Notes under the pieces: model-generated
Database searches by the model: none
Told to the model about the DNA's origin: nothing
What the model saw: the letters and a program-made list of their open reading frames with translations, nothing else
Made by a program: the position numbers and the translations under genes
In this document: piece after piece, positions 1 through 10,100 of the stretch
Position numbering within the stretch: the first letter of the stretch is position 1
Layout: every line of letters starts with the position of its first letter
Assembly: GCF_004798865.1 (NCBI RefSeq)
Contig: NW_025336481.1
Location: 33,392,299-33,456,298, forward strand
Length of the DNA stretch: 64,000 nt
Origin: Varanus komodoensis
Lineage: Eukaryota > Chordata > Lepidosauria > Squamata > Varanidae
Direction of reading: 5' to 3'

Positions 1-1440
1 TTTCCATTATGTTCTGGCACTTTAAGTAGAGAAGTACCAGGAAAAAAAAGGATGTGGGTTTTTTATTAGTTTTTATTTGTTTTACTCTCATTGTACGACT
101 TGGCTGTGCTTGTGCATTGATATAGTGTCAGTCTTGTATTCCTGCCAGGCTAAAATAGGCATCCAATTTTTGGCTGGGAAAGAACAGGATTCCCTATTTT
201 TGAGTGCTTAGTAAGCTTGAGCCTAATGTAGCTTTTGGCTACACATAAATGTACCTTTTCTCCAAAGTTCTTACATTTTACGTCTGTCTGAATGTCTGTG
301 CCTGGGAGGATAAGGATCCCAATGAATGCACAGATTTTCATATTTCCTGTGAACTTGAACTGTTTGCTCTATTGTGTGAGAGTACAAATGGCAAATTTTG
401 CAAACATTTTATGGTATCTTTAAAACATCTATGCCTTTGACTCCTTGTACCCTGGATGCACTAAGGAGAATGTTTTATGCTATTCTGGGGTATGAATTGC
501 ACCATTGCTTAATGGTAGGATATGTTAAAAGTTTCCAAGAATGCATTGGTGCAGATAATCTGTGGTTGCAGCTTGCCTGAGGCTGATGATAAAGTGGTCC
601 TTTCCCATCCCATGCTACTATATGACAGCTACATCTCTTTACTTAATGGTACAATATTTGGCTTGTGGCAAGGAATCTGCCCCATCTTGGCCAAAGCAAC
701 TCACTTGACCTGCCCTAAATGGCCCAACATGCTCACCTCCCCATATTACAACTCTAAGCAATGGCACTGTCTCACCTGATAACTACTTCTGGTGGAGGTG
801 TATTTTATGATTTTTGTAGTAAAAAGTTTACCTGTGCCAACTCATGATGCCAGCACAGGGCAAGAGCTTAAAACATTGTGCATTTTCAACACTATTTCAA
901 ACACTTGTTTGCTGACACATTGGTTCATAGACTTTTAATATGATCTTAATATTCAGAATGCTGTATGCTTCATATATAGCCATAAGCTCTCCTCTTCAAG
1001 ATATTTTATGCCAACCATGGTATCCTTGCTCATCGTCTCAGCATTTTTTCCTCCTAAAAATGCTTCCCAAGAACAAGTTATGTACATGCTGTATACCTAA
1101 ACAAGTTATGTGCAATGATATTTGAATTCTGCACTTTTAGTTATAGTAATATTTGAATGCTGTGCTCAATATTAGGTATAACAGCAACAGCAATAACAAC
1201 AATGTGTGTTATCCTCCTTCCCATTTGTACATTGCCATCATAAATTTTGCCAAAGATACTGTGTACAGAAACCTGCCCCATCATAAGAATTATGAGAATG
1301 ATGGCAGTTGCTGACCAACCTATTTGGAGAGTATCAGGATGGGGAAAGCTGGCTTATAGCCAACTCCTGGAGTAATATTTTGGATATTGACACTTTGGAT
1401 TGTTTTATGAAAGAGTTATAAGGTAAGAAATACTCTGAAG
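1..1440. other. Non-coding sequence, no recognised element
   Basis: AT-rich sequence with only short overlapping open frames on both strands. None has a recognisable domain, and no SINE head or LINE protein was seen. A short impure CAA-rich microsatellite lies near 1182-1205. Old, unrecognisable repeats cannot be excluded. Confidence 0.5.
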
Positions 1441-1794
1441 TGGGTTACCTTTGCCTTCTGCAGCACAGTACTAGCCAGATTTAGCTAGAGCATTGCTGCT
1501 GTTATTTGTGAAAGAACTTCCACTGATGCCGCCCTCAATTACTAATGCTGTCCAGTAGATGCTCTTCAGGGATTTCTTTACCCCCATCACCAGTGGAGAT
1601 ATCCCTTCTCTTCTGCTGATATGACTGATGCTCCTTAAACAGGGCTGATGAATCTTAGTCTGATGTCTCAGCTTTGACCACCTCACTTTGGGTGAGCCTG
1701 CTAGGAGACCAGTCTAGTGAGAAGGTCAGGCTTCCTGGTGGCATGGCTCTCAGCTTCCCTGACACTTTCAAATCCCCTCACCATGTCAAGCTGT
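1441..1794 (+). repeat. Probable dispersed repeat, unclassified
   Basis: This stretch runs directly into the RTE/BovB end that follows. Its texture (CTTCTGCAGCACAG near 1455, CTGATGCCGCC near 1523, CTTCCCTGAC near 1752) looks like multicopy reptile repeat DNA rather than unique sequence. It may be a separate retroposon or an upstream part of the same insertion. The minus-strand frame at 1471-1686 shows no known domain. The call is an inference without a family name. Confidence 0.3.
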
Positions 1795-2062
1795 GCAGCA
1801 GAAGCAAAATGACGAAAGTGAGGTTGTTATACTTCAGGCACATCATGAGAAGGCAAAACTGGAGAAGATAATAATATCGGGGAAAGTTGAAGACAGAAGA
1901 AGAAAGGGAGTACCAGGTATAGGATGATCGATTCCATAAAGGAAGCCACAACCTTGAGTTTTCAAATGGTGAGCAGGGCTTTCAAGGACACACTATTTTC
2001 AAGGACATTCATTCACCAAGTCACAATAAGTTGGAGATGACTTGACAGCATGTTACAACAAC
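1795..2062 (+). mobile_element. RTE/BovB-type LINE, 3' end of ORF2 plus tail
   Basis: The plus strand encodes KMTKVRLLYFRHIMRR (within 1806-1860), which matches the conserved C-terminal stretch of RTE-clade ORF2 proteins (roughly T-K-x-R-L-x-Y-F-G-H-I-M-R-R). Downstream the DNA has the usual basic stretch (AGACAGAAGAAGAAAGGG near 1891), and ends with the GTCACAATAAGTTGG... ACTTGACAGCA type of terminus common to BovB-like copies (2020-2050). Only the last ~270 bp survive, so the copy is strongly 5'-truncated, as is usual for LINEs. The reading frame is interrupted after the HIMRR motif. BovB elements are abundant in squamates and known for horizontal transfer, which fits the host inference. 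BovB versus another RTE family is not settled. Confidence 0.7.
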
Positions 2063-2413
2063 TGAGTTGTATATTTCAAAATGTTCCTCCTGGGAGTCTG
2101 CTTTCCATGAAGACATTTTCTCTGAAGGAGAAAACCAATGGTTCGTTTTGGTGGGATCAAGACAATAGCGGATAAAACCTGAACGGCAGGTACCAATTCC
2201 CAGAGTGAGTTGGTGGTTAAATTTAGTCAACAGGTCATAAATGGATTTTCTGCCAACCTTGAGGTCAGTATTGCAAACACCTAGATTTCTGAGCTTATTT
2301 TTTATGTCCCAGTGCACAAACAAGCTCATCCATTTTATCGCCTCATTATTAGCAACAGGCAATAAGTCACTGGCCTCAATATTTCTGTCAATAGCATCTC
2401 TCTGTGTTAGCAT
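2021..2413 (-). other. Unidentified open frame, 130 codons, minus strand
   Basis: An unusually long open frame for this AT-rich window. Its first part is rich in charged and polar residues (AIDRNIEASDLLPVANNEAI) and its middle contains LRNLGVCNTDLKVGRKSIYD. The composition is protein-like rather than low-complexity. I recognise no domain. It overlaps the terminus of the RTE/BovB fragment on the opposite strand, so its 3' part is probably accidental. It could be a remnant of an unknown transposon or a chance frame. No splice or promoter signals support a host gene. Confidence 0.2.
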
Positions 2414-2689
2414 GTGTGTTGCAAACTCTTGTTCAAATAGAACAAGTGGCTTTTCTTTTGTGATATACTGGTGTCAAACTATGATCTAAGTAAAATCACA
2501 AACTATTTACTGGGGTATAATATTATAGTACAACTATGTTAACCTTCTGTTAACAAATCGAAGGGTTAAATGCAGCTCACATATACACTAACTATTTCAG
2601 TTTTTCAGATATTTTAATAAATTAACATGAGCTTTCATGAATTACACCACTTTTCATCTCATGCTGCAAGTGGCACTTTTAATATATTT

Positions 2690-2815
2690 TTCTATAATTG
2701 CTGTGTTTTATTGTATTTTAATGCACAGTTTTATTGTTTTAATCAATTTTAATTGTTTCTGTAAATTGCCTTAATACCATTTTTGGTAGGAAGGAGAAGT
2801 GCAAATAACAGCAAA
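2690..2815 (+). repeat. LINE 3' tail (L2/CR1 type)
   Basis: The stretch TTTATTGTATTTTAATGCAC followed by TTTTAATTGTTTCTGTAAAT and a GGAAGGAGAAGTGCAAATAA terminus has the form of the T-rich 3' UTR and 'gcggtataaataa' end of reptile L2-like LINEs. Protein-coding sequence upstream is too decayed to read. The family is inferred from texture only. Confidence 0.4.
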
Positions 2816-3017
2816 CAAACAAACAAAAACTGGAAGCTTTGGAAATGGAAAACAGCCTATTACAGGATCTTTGCCTTTTTGGTTTGTGTTTGCATTGATC
2901 ATATATAAAAGAATCTATGCTATCCCCAACAAATACTGCATCATTGTACTTAAAAATGCCATTATCTATTATTTCAAACAGATACACCAGCATTGCAGGA
3001 TTAGCAATAGATGTATT

Positions 3018-3112
3018 CTGATATTAGTAGTAGTAGTAGTCGTCGTAATCGTACATTCTGTACTACCTAATTTGAGCAGTTTACAACGAACATTGCAGAA
3101 AATTACCATACA
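3018..3112 (-). repeat. LINE/SINE 3' tail with TAG/TCG microsatellite, minus strand
   Basis: An impure trinucleotide run (AGTAGTAGTAGTCGTCG, near 3028-3044) is followed by GAGCAGTTTACAACGAACAT. On the minus strand this is the typical LINE end in which the terminal 'gtaaac...' box is followed by a simple-repeat tail. It is heavily decayed. Confidence 0.35.
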
Positions 3113-4140
3113 AAAATGCGAAACCAAATTGAAATGACATATCAACATTTTGGCAGCTTATACAAAGTAAACCTTAAGACATGTTTAAGCAGCAAGTAAA
3201 GTCCCAGTTAATCAATTAAATGTCCTATGGCAGAAGACAGTCTTAACCTGATGCCAAAAAAATATTAAGGTTGCCCATAATCTAGATGATGCAATTCCTG
3301 CTTTATGATAAGGCTATTATGTTGGTGGCAGAAATGTTGCTTCAGTCTTTTAGTTAGCACCTTGTCCACTTTTTAGCCTTTAAAAAATTAGAACATAACA
3401 AAGAATCATCTTACTGACTAAATAAGTAATTGATCAGCCAACATGGTTTGTGCAGCAGTGGCCAGCTCAAATTCTCCGGTATCTGGAAACTAAAAATGTA
3501 TTCCCTGAACATGAAGTTTCAGTATAAGGACTGGTTACTACATACACTCTCATTACTTATTGACTGAAATGTTGATTGATGAGTTGCACTGATGAAAGAT
3601 ACATTACTAGAAAAAAATCAATCCCCATCCATGCTAACTCTAAGGAGCAGGGAATTTTAGTTCTGTTGCATTTTTCAGGTTCTGAAACTTGTGGGTGAAA
3701 TCCTATTGAGCTGAGCATGAAATGCCAAACTTCTGAGGTTCACACTCATCCAGAGCAAAGCGGGAGGAGTGACAGGGGCAATTTTCACTGCCATGCCCTC
3801 TCCACTCGGCCTTTCACTAGATGGCCATTTTCAGGGGAAGGGAGGCAAGCTAGAGCCTATCAATATAGCTCTTATCCTGGCCACTTCAGTCTCCTTCACT
3901 CCTTCCAGAATGTCCTTCTCCAAGATTGCTTTTCTCACCTCAGAGAGCAACTGGTGCAGTTTTTCTGCAGTGACAGCAAAGGGGAGGGCAACTGAAGCTC
4001 TACTTCCAAGCTCTGAAGTGCTGTCACCAACCTCAGAACTTGTATTCTGAACTTTCCTATACCCCTTAGACAATGCTCAGGAGAGACAGTCTCATTCCTT
4101 CCATTTGGTTTCACCCACTTCAGTATCTGAATTATTAAAG
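3113..4140. other. Mostly unique sequence, with a CT-rich block of unknown nature
   Basis: No TE protein was seen. The block 3700-4080 is less AT-rich than its surroundings. It holds an 80-codon minus-strand frame (3831-4073) with a helical-looking segment, VTAEKLHQLLSEVRKAILEK, that I cannot assign. Plus-strand frames over the same DNA (3717-3995, 3769-4050) look like shadows. It may be an old repeat or a chance frame. Confidence 0.25.
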
Positions 4141-4143
4141 GGG

Positions 4144-4190
4144 ATGCAGGTGGTGCAGTGGTTTAAACTGCTGTGCTGCTGGGCTGGTTG
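4144..4190 (+). repeat. tRNA-derived SINE head fragment
   Basis: GATGCAGGTGGTGCAGTGG followed by TTTAAACTGCTGTGCTGCTG resembles the 5' tRNA-like head, including the A box, of the squamate SINE group with a 'gtggcgcagtgggttaaac' start. Only about 45 bp is recognisable. The B box and body are missing or decayed. Confidence 0.45.
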
Positions 4191-4195
4191 ATTAA

Positions 4196-4440
4196 ATAGA
4201 CATTCAATTTGAATGTACATATCCCATATGTATTCTTGTGTGCACTTTCCCCAGATATATGCTTTTTTGTGTGCAGTTTTTCCTAAAGTATGTTTTAAAA
4301 ATACCTTCCCCTAAATCCTGTTTTGTGTTCACTGTTGCATGCAATTCGGGGCATAGTTTTCTGTAGAATACAGATTGTTATACTCATGAGTTCCCTGAGT
4401 TCTGCCTGTTTGTTTGCTTGCTTGTTTGTTTACTTTGGTG
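4196..4440. repeat. MITE-like AT-rich repeat (same style as 40.2 and 47.5 kb elements)
   Basis: A string of ATGTATTCTTGTGTGCA, ATATGCTTTTTTGTGTGCAG and AAGTATGTTTTAAAAATAC motifs gives the same 'aaatgcat / tgtgcat' texture as the better-defined elements at 6.1, 27.1, 40.2 and 47.5 kb. No clear termini are visible, so membership is tentative. It follows the SINE head fragment directly, so that SINE may have been interrupted here. Confidence 0.3.
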
Positions 4441-4749
4441 AACTGTCTCATGGTTCACTCATTGGCTTGGCAGGTTAAAAACTGAGACAGAACAAATGTC
4501 TTACCCATTGCTAACTCAGTCAAGGTGCTATTCCAAGCTAGTCCAGACATTCAGGAAAGAATTGAGCATTTGTAGATCAAATGACATGTGTGCATGTGTG
4601 ATCCAACATATAGCTATTGGAATATCCATGGAATGTTTAAAAAAAATCACAGAGTATTAGACACAATTGGAGAACTGGAATTATAGAATCAGGAATGTCT
4701 ACCTGAAGGATCTGGAGTAGAAATATTTTAAATGGATTTATAAAAGGCA

Positions 4750-4830
4750 AATATTATTTATTTATTAATGTTGGAATTTGTATGTTGCCCACTAATCCAG
4801 ATGGATTCTCTGGGCAGCTTATAGAAAAAT
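4750..4830 (-). repeat. LINE 3' tail, minus strand
   Basis: TATTATTTATTTATTAATG followed by TTTGTATGTTGCCCACTAAT and TTCTCTGGGCAGCTTATAG corresponds, read on the minus strand, to a '...gctgcccagag...gcaacatacaaattaataaataa' LINE terminus. It is short and decayed. Confidence 0.45.
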
Positions 4831-4875
4831 ACTTAGATATAGAAATGAGAAATACATGTTGCCACACAACCTGAC

Positions 4876-4945
4876 ATTCTGTGAAATAAGCCCCATGCAA
4901 GACAATGGAACTTATTTCCAAGTAAGGCTGATATTCAGTACACAA
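4876..4945. repeat. Short dispersed repeat, 'agtaagtcccattg...acttacttctgagtaa' family
   Basis: GAAATAAGCCCCATGCAAG then ATGGAACTTATTTCCAAGTA matches the two arms of a short reptile repeat with approximate core 'gtaagtcccattgaa...tcaatgggacttacttctgagtaa'. Similar copies occur near 30.2-30.4, 41.5, 46.5, 52.0-52.2 and 62.8 kb. The family has no protein and I cannot name it in a repeat library. Confidence 0.45.
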
Positions 4946-5813
4946 TGGGCCAAACTTGACAAGATTTTGGAGATATGTGACAGGATCTCTTATTTCTTCA
5001 ATTTCTGTTTAAAGGTGCTGTGTTGTCTGGGTGAGAAGACTTGTACAGGGACTACAGACTTGGGACATCAGGGTGTCAACCTTCTCACAACACCATGTTC
5101 CAGATGTAAATCAACTTCCCAAGGTATTTACAACCTTAGGGAATATTTGCAGCTACAATGGCTGATCTAGTTTGGCCTTTACATAAAAGGAAACTTTTAA
5201 TTTAATTCTGACAAGAGAATGAGAAGTTTGAGACAGGAATATCTTTAGGACTGGTTGGAAGGGTACCACAAAATGGACTGGTTGAGAATTCTTTAGAAAG
5301 GAATAGAGCAACCTTGAGCAGCATCAAGAGAACCATAGGAATTTTCAGAGTCTGAGCTCTGATAGCAAGAAACAGCTCCAACCTTGAAGCTGGGACACCA
5401 TGGTGGAAGTGCTCACCTCTACCCGCTTGCAGCAAAATGAAAAGAACCACCCCAGTTGCATGTCCAGAGTGACAAGATCAACCTGAGAGGAGCTGGAAAG
5501 GGTTCTGTGAAAAGTGGGGAGGAAGGAGTCCAGCACCATTATCTATCTCAGCCTCCTCTCCAGCTCCAAAGCACCAGAGAGAGAAGGCCAAAATCAGCTG
5601 TCTAGCTACTTTCCAGTGGGAGAAGTCCAGAAACAACCTTTACCTCTATGCTCCTCCCACACTGCATCCAATTCTTTCCATTAAAGTATAATTTGAAAGA
5701 TGGAGAGTTTCTTTGTGTTAGTCAGAATTTTATTTATGAGGGTAAGAACTGTATGCTCGTTCTACTGCTAAGCATTAATAAGCAATTAATGTTAATTAAG
5801 AACTTTGACTATT
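4946..5813. other. Non-coding sequence, no recognised element
   Basis: Contains overlapping short frames on both strands (5202-5539) with no domain. No repeat head or terminus was recognised. Confidence 0.45.
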
Positions 5814-5850
5814 GGGTGGAATAATTATAATAATGAATAAATAAATAGGA
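5814..5850 (+). repeat. LINE/SINE 3' terminus with A-rich tail
   Basis: TTGGGTGGAATAATTATAAT followed by AATGAATAAATAAATAGG is the common 'attgggtggtatagaaataa...(aaat)n' end of reptile LINEs and SINEs. The body upstream is not recognisable. Confidence 0.45.
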
Positions 5851-6055
5851 CATCTACTCAGACCTGTACAGAAGATAACTCAAGATACACTATGTTTCAG
5901 TTAGTGAATATAGCTACAGGGCAGATCATTTAAATCACTTGCATCCCATGACTAAGCCCACAACTGCATGCTTTTCCTAAGAAATGATTCACCTCAAAGG
6001 CATCATGCCTCTACCTCTATCTCTATTTAGCAGTCTGGGCCCCAAAGCAGTCCTA

Positions 6056-6450
6056 TTTAGGGATGTATGCGAATTGTATTTCAATTTGCAAATCATCAGA
6101 ACCTGGTCTGCTCCTAACCTCAAAACTGAACACAAATGGGAGCACAATGTTTACAAAAATGCTTGCACATTTCCAAGCTTTCAAAAGATGTTCAAAAATG
6201 CATTTTTAATGGACATTTTAAAGCATCCATTTTTAAAAGGTAGACACTTTAGTCAATGGAAGCCAATGGCACAGTTTTAAAAATGCATAAAAATGTGCAT
6301 ATTCTTGTTCAAAATGCATACTTTTCTCATTCAAACAAAAAGAAAAAAATAGCACAAGTGAAAAGGGCATCCAGGTGAACTGAGCGTCGAAGTGCATTTT
6401 GAAACATTTCTATGAACTTGAGAAGTAGGGTTGTGCCATGCATCCCTGAC
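6056..6450 (+). repeat. Candidate MITE with AGGGATGTATGCGAA / CATGCATCCCT ends
   Basis: The left end reads AGGGATGTATGCGAATTG and the right end GGGTTGTGCCATGCATCCCT, imperfectly inverted with respect to each other. The interior is a series of AAATGCAT and TTTTAAAA motifs with no coding frame. The length of about 390 bp and the termini fit a non-autonomous DNA transposon, possibly hAT-like. Target-site duplications could not be confirmed. Confidence 0.5.
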
Positions 6451-8930
6451 GGTGAGCTCTAGCAAACGTTAATTGAAGTGTGTTATAATGATTGTAATTA
6501 TTATTTGTCACACAATGTCATCCATAAAAAAAATAAAAATAAAAATGTTTCCATTTATGGGACAGAAGGAGCTTCACTGGTTAAAATTACCTGGTTTAGA
6601 ACTGCCCCCTCCAAAAAAAGGGCAAACCTTGATTAGTTTATAATACTCCAAACAGTATGAACAAAAATGGTAGGCTGGTGATTTTTCCCCAGCTTGGAAT
6701 GCAAACTGAGGATTGTGACTTTCATTTACATAGGTTAAGTATCTTAAAATGTCATCTATTTTTATCTAGATGATACCAATGCCATACCAACTACTGCCTA
6801 CCCAAGAAAGACTAAACTAGGGTTCACCAGCAAAAGAAGCATTAACGGACAAGTGAGCAAGCCTAATCACACTGCTATCCTTGGGGACAAGAAGCCATAT
6901 CCCCAAAGCATTGCTCAGCCATAGCACAAGAACTGCTTAGCCCACGGAGCCCTCAAGGCTTCTGTTATAGACTCTGCTGGTTGTCTTTCCATCACTTAAG
7001 TTTCATAAGTATGATAACTATAATTCACTATGTGATTGTGGATGAAGGGGCTGGCCTGGCCATGATACACATTACTGAGACCTGTGCAGGGGGTACAGAA
7101 CTTCAAGGATGGGAGGCCAAGTGTAGCCCTCATGGGTTCCCTCAACAGCCACTGCTCCTTTCCCCAGCGACAACTCTTTCTGCCCAGTGATATCTGGGTG
7201 GTCACTTGGCCTTCGTGCAGGTTTTTTCCCCAGCCTCAAATGTTGAAATGCTTTTCCTAAGCTTCACTACTGCCAGTAAGACCTTAAACTATAACATGGA
7301 GGGTACTGCTCATATTTTGGCTTAACCCTGTTACTTTCGGCTCCATAAAGTACACCCTTCTCCCAAAGTTTCCCTGAAATGATGTTTGGCCTTAGGGCAA
7401 AAAGAGATTGCACATCCTTACATTGCTTTGGCCTAAGCTGGAGGGTGTTGATGCTTTCAGCTTTCTCTGTCTGAATGTTTGCTCTCTGTGGACCAAGTAT
7501 AGCACAGTATCCTTGGATTAATGATTGAAGACACAGAATCTAAAGAACAACCGTCTGCAACATGCTATGCACCCAGAAGAATTTGGACTTTTTAAAAAAA
7601 CTTTGACTTAGAGGAAGGAGTGTCACAGCACAAAATCACTTTAGGCTCAAAAGTGCTTTTACAAAATCACTTTAGGTTCCAAACTGGTTTGTCATGTAAA
7701 GGGAGGCAGCATTTCTGAGAAATGCTGGTCCTGATCTCCCTTTGGCATAGAGAACTATGAGCTGATTGATTGATTTGGCTCTTAGGCAAAGGCTTTGGCA
7801 TGCTGATCTCATAAGAAGTTGCCTATCACTGGCCAGACTTCACAATTTGAGATGTTGCTTCTGGATAGCTGACAGCACAGAAATGATTTATTGATTGAAC
7901 AATTATTGATTGAAAACTACTCATTTGGTTTATAGCAATTAAAAATGGTTCTTTAAGCAAATTCACGGCATAGGGTAAACAACAAAGATGAATCAAGTCA
8001 AAGACATTCTGCCTGCATCTTATCCTTGTGTGCCCTTCATTTCTTTTCGTTATAGCACATGGGCGATGCCTGAGGCCTTCCTAACTGCTGTATGCAGCAA
8101 TTGCGTGCCACTGGCAAATCGCCTCGTCTCTTCAGCTGTGCAGACCTAAGTGTGAAGTCAGCTGGGATCCAGTTGAGATACTTGCTCTAGACGGGCATGG
8201 AGAATTTCCTTGCATAAACAAAACTTGGTGGCTTTTTATAGCTCAACTTCGCTCCCTGCCCACCAACCCCAGCTGAAACCACCCAAACATTTCTTATTTG
8301 CACAGCTGAGTTATTCTAATCTTGCCAAACATAAGCTGATTCAGACTCTTGTAACCGTTCTTGCCCACGGTCCTCATTAACAACGGAATGCCTAAAAAGA
8401 AAGGATATGCCATTCTTTGCAATGCAACTATGAATGTCCAAACCACTCCAGGTTTCCTTCAAAGTGCAGGATTGTTTGGGATTTTCAAAAAGTTCCTGTT
8501 GAACACCAGAAGTACCTCAAGGACATAAGACTGAGAAAAAATGGCATCTTTAAGTGATGAGGGACACTCCCCACAAGACCTCCCCAAAACCCACAACATG
8601 ATCTGGTTAAGACTCAGTGAGCCGCAAATCCCCAAAAGTCCACATTAAATTGACCTTAATCATGGCTAAGGTGTTTTGGTGCACTGCCTCTCATTCCAAA
8701 GATGTTTCTTCCTACAGTCTTCACAGCATTCCCAACCCGTTTAAGTGTTTGTGTTTGCTTTTAATGAAGCCACCTTTTTGATGTGCTTCTTTCCTTACAA
8801 TGCACTGTAGAGCAGGTGGAGAGAGATGCCAGTTTTGGCTTACCAGGCATTTAAGTGGCCAGTGGTGGATGCTATGGCCATGCATTGAGGTAAGCTGCAC
8901 TTATAACATTTCCAGTCCCATCCAAGCATA
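6451..8930. other. Mainly unique non-coding sequence
   Basis: No TE proteins or SINE heads. A small direct duplication of ACAAAATCACTTTAGG occurs at about 7631 and 7661, 30 bp apart. The part at 8040-8400 is more balanced in composition and lacks repeat texture, which could mean constraint, but nothing specific is visible. Confidence 0.45.
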
Positions 8931-9092
8931 TGGTATTATATTACTTTATTCTTATTCTGTTGTCATTGTTGTTGTTGTCATCATCGTCGTCGTCATCATT
9001 ATCATCATCTACTTTTGCCTTAGTTAAGAAATGCTTTGAACAGCCCAGGGAGATTTAGGTATTGGACAGTACAGAAATGAATTCAATAAATA
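8931..9092 (+). repeat. (TTG)n/(ATC)n microsatellite and LINE 3' terminus
   Basis: TGTTGTCATTGTTGTTGTTG (about 8959) grades into ATCATCGTCGTCGTCATCAT (about 8981). A short tail follows, GGGAGATTTAGGTATTGGAC ... TTCAATAAATAAAAG, which has the form of a LINE/SINE end on the plus strand. Trinucleotide expansion next to a retroposon tail is common. Confidence 0.5.
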
Positions 9093-9846
9093 AAAGAAAC
9101 ACTAACTTGTACAAGTGTTGGCAGAAGTCTTGCCTAGAGAAAAAAAAGTTCATTTATGTTCAGAAATCATGTGAACATGCCCAGTGCACCATCTTAAATG
9201 CAAATGCAAGAAGAGAGCAAGATCTTGAAAAATGTTCCCCAATTCCTAAATTCACTTTCACATTCACAGTGTGCATAATCCATCAGTGAATATCTTGAAT
9301 CACTTGAAAAAATGTACCGCTTTCCCATTCCAAATGAGCAATTTTCCTATTGACATGAAACACAAACATAGTTCAATCAAACACAGGAAATGAGACAAGC
9401 CATGCTTCTAGATAGTGTTTGGAGAAGTTCAGCAATTGTGAAAATCCATCCCCACTTTTCCAGGTTGCCCACAAACCATTTGCCCTGACTCAGCCATAGA
9501 TTGAGAACACACTTGTACTTATTATTGTGTTTTCTAATGTGTAGAAGGTTGGAAACTATACAAACTATACATACAAATTAGAACGTTTTGATGTTTCTTA
9601 TGATCTTATTTTGGAATGGAAGTGCTTGTGGCATTTTGTAAATGTCTCCACATTAGCCAGCAATATATGAAATCTCTCTGATGAATTCATATTCTCTAAC
9701 ATCACTTGGAGCTATACATACTGCCTGGACCAAATGTATTATTCAACTATATATTCTATTAAACTTACATCAAATCAATTCTTATTCTGACAATAACAAA
9801 TAGAAAAAAGTCTTTAAGCCGATTGCCCACATTCTTAGTACACATA
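9093..9846. other. Non-coding sequence, no recognised element
   Basis: AT-rich, with only short non-significant frames such as 9062-9289. Nothing else was recognised. Confidence 0.45.
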
Positions 9847-10100
9847 AGACTCTTGTGTGGTGCAGTGGTTAAGACTGCGGGACCGAGATTCAGGCAATCT
9901 GAGTTCTAGTCCCCGCTCAGCCATGGAGCCAACTGGGTGACTTTGGGCCAGTCGCAGACTCTCAGTCCAACCTACCTCACAGGGAAGTTGTTGAGAGGAT
10001 AAGATTGAGAGAAGGAAAAGAATTCCGTATGCTACCTTGAGTTCCTTGGAGGGAAAAAGAGCAGGATGAAAATATGGTAAACAAGCAAACAAACAAACTT
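9847..10100 (+). repeat. tRNA-derived Sauria-type SINE, near full length
   Basis: The head GACTCTTGTGTGGTGCAGTG is followed by GTTAAGACTGCGGGACC (A box) and TGAGTTCTAGTCCCCGCTCA, which includes the B box. The conserved body GCCATGGAGCCAACTGGGTG and GACTTTGGGCCAGTCGCAG follows, then a CTACCTCACAGGGAAGTTGT block and a tail of AAAC units (10081-10099). All parts are in normal order, so the copy is almost complete, though diverged. These SINEs are pol III transcripts mobilised by a partner LINE. They are widespread in squamates. Confidence 0.85.

Noticed and set aside
7631-7676. Direct repeat of ACAAAATCACTTTAGG with 30-bp period
   Set aside because: Only two copies, best explained as a local duplication, with no sign of an element or array.
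8959-9008. Regularly spaced trinucleotides considered as a CRISPR-like or coding repeat
   Set aside because: They are a plain microsatellite next to a retroposon tail. There is no repeat-spacer structure anywhere in the window.
9847-10100. Possible functional tRNA gene from A- and B-box-like sequence (also at 27720 and 32655-32711)
   Set aside because: The boxes belong to SINE heads with SINE bodies and tails. The sequences do not fold as complete tRNAs.
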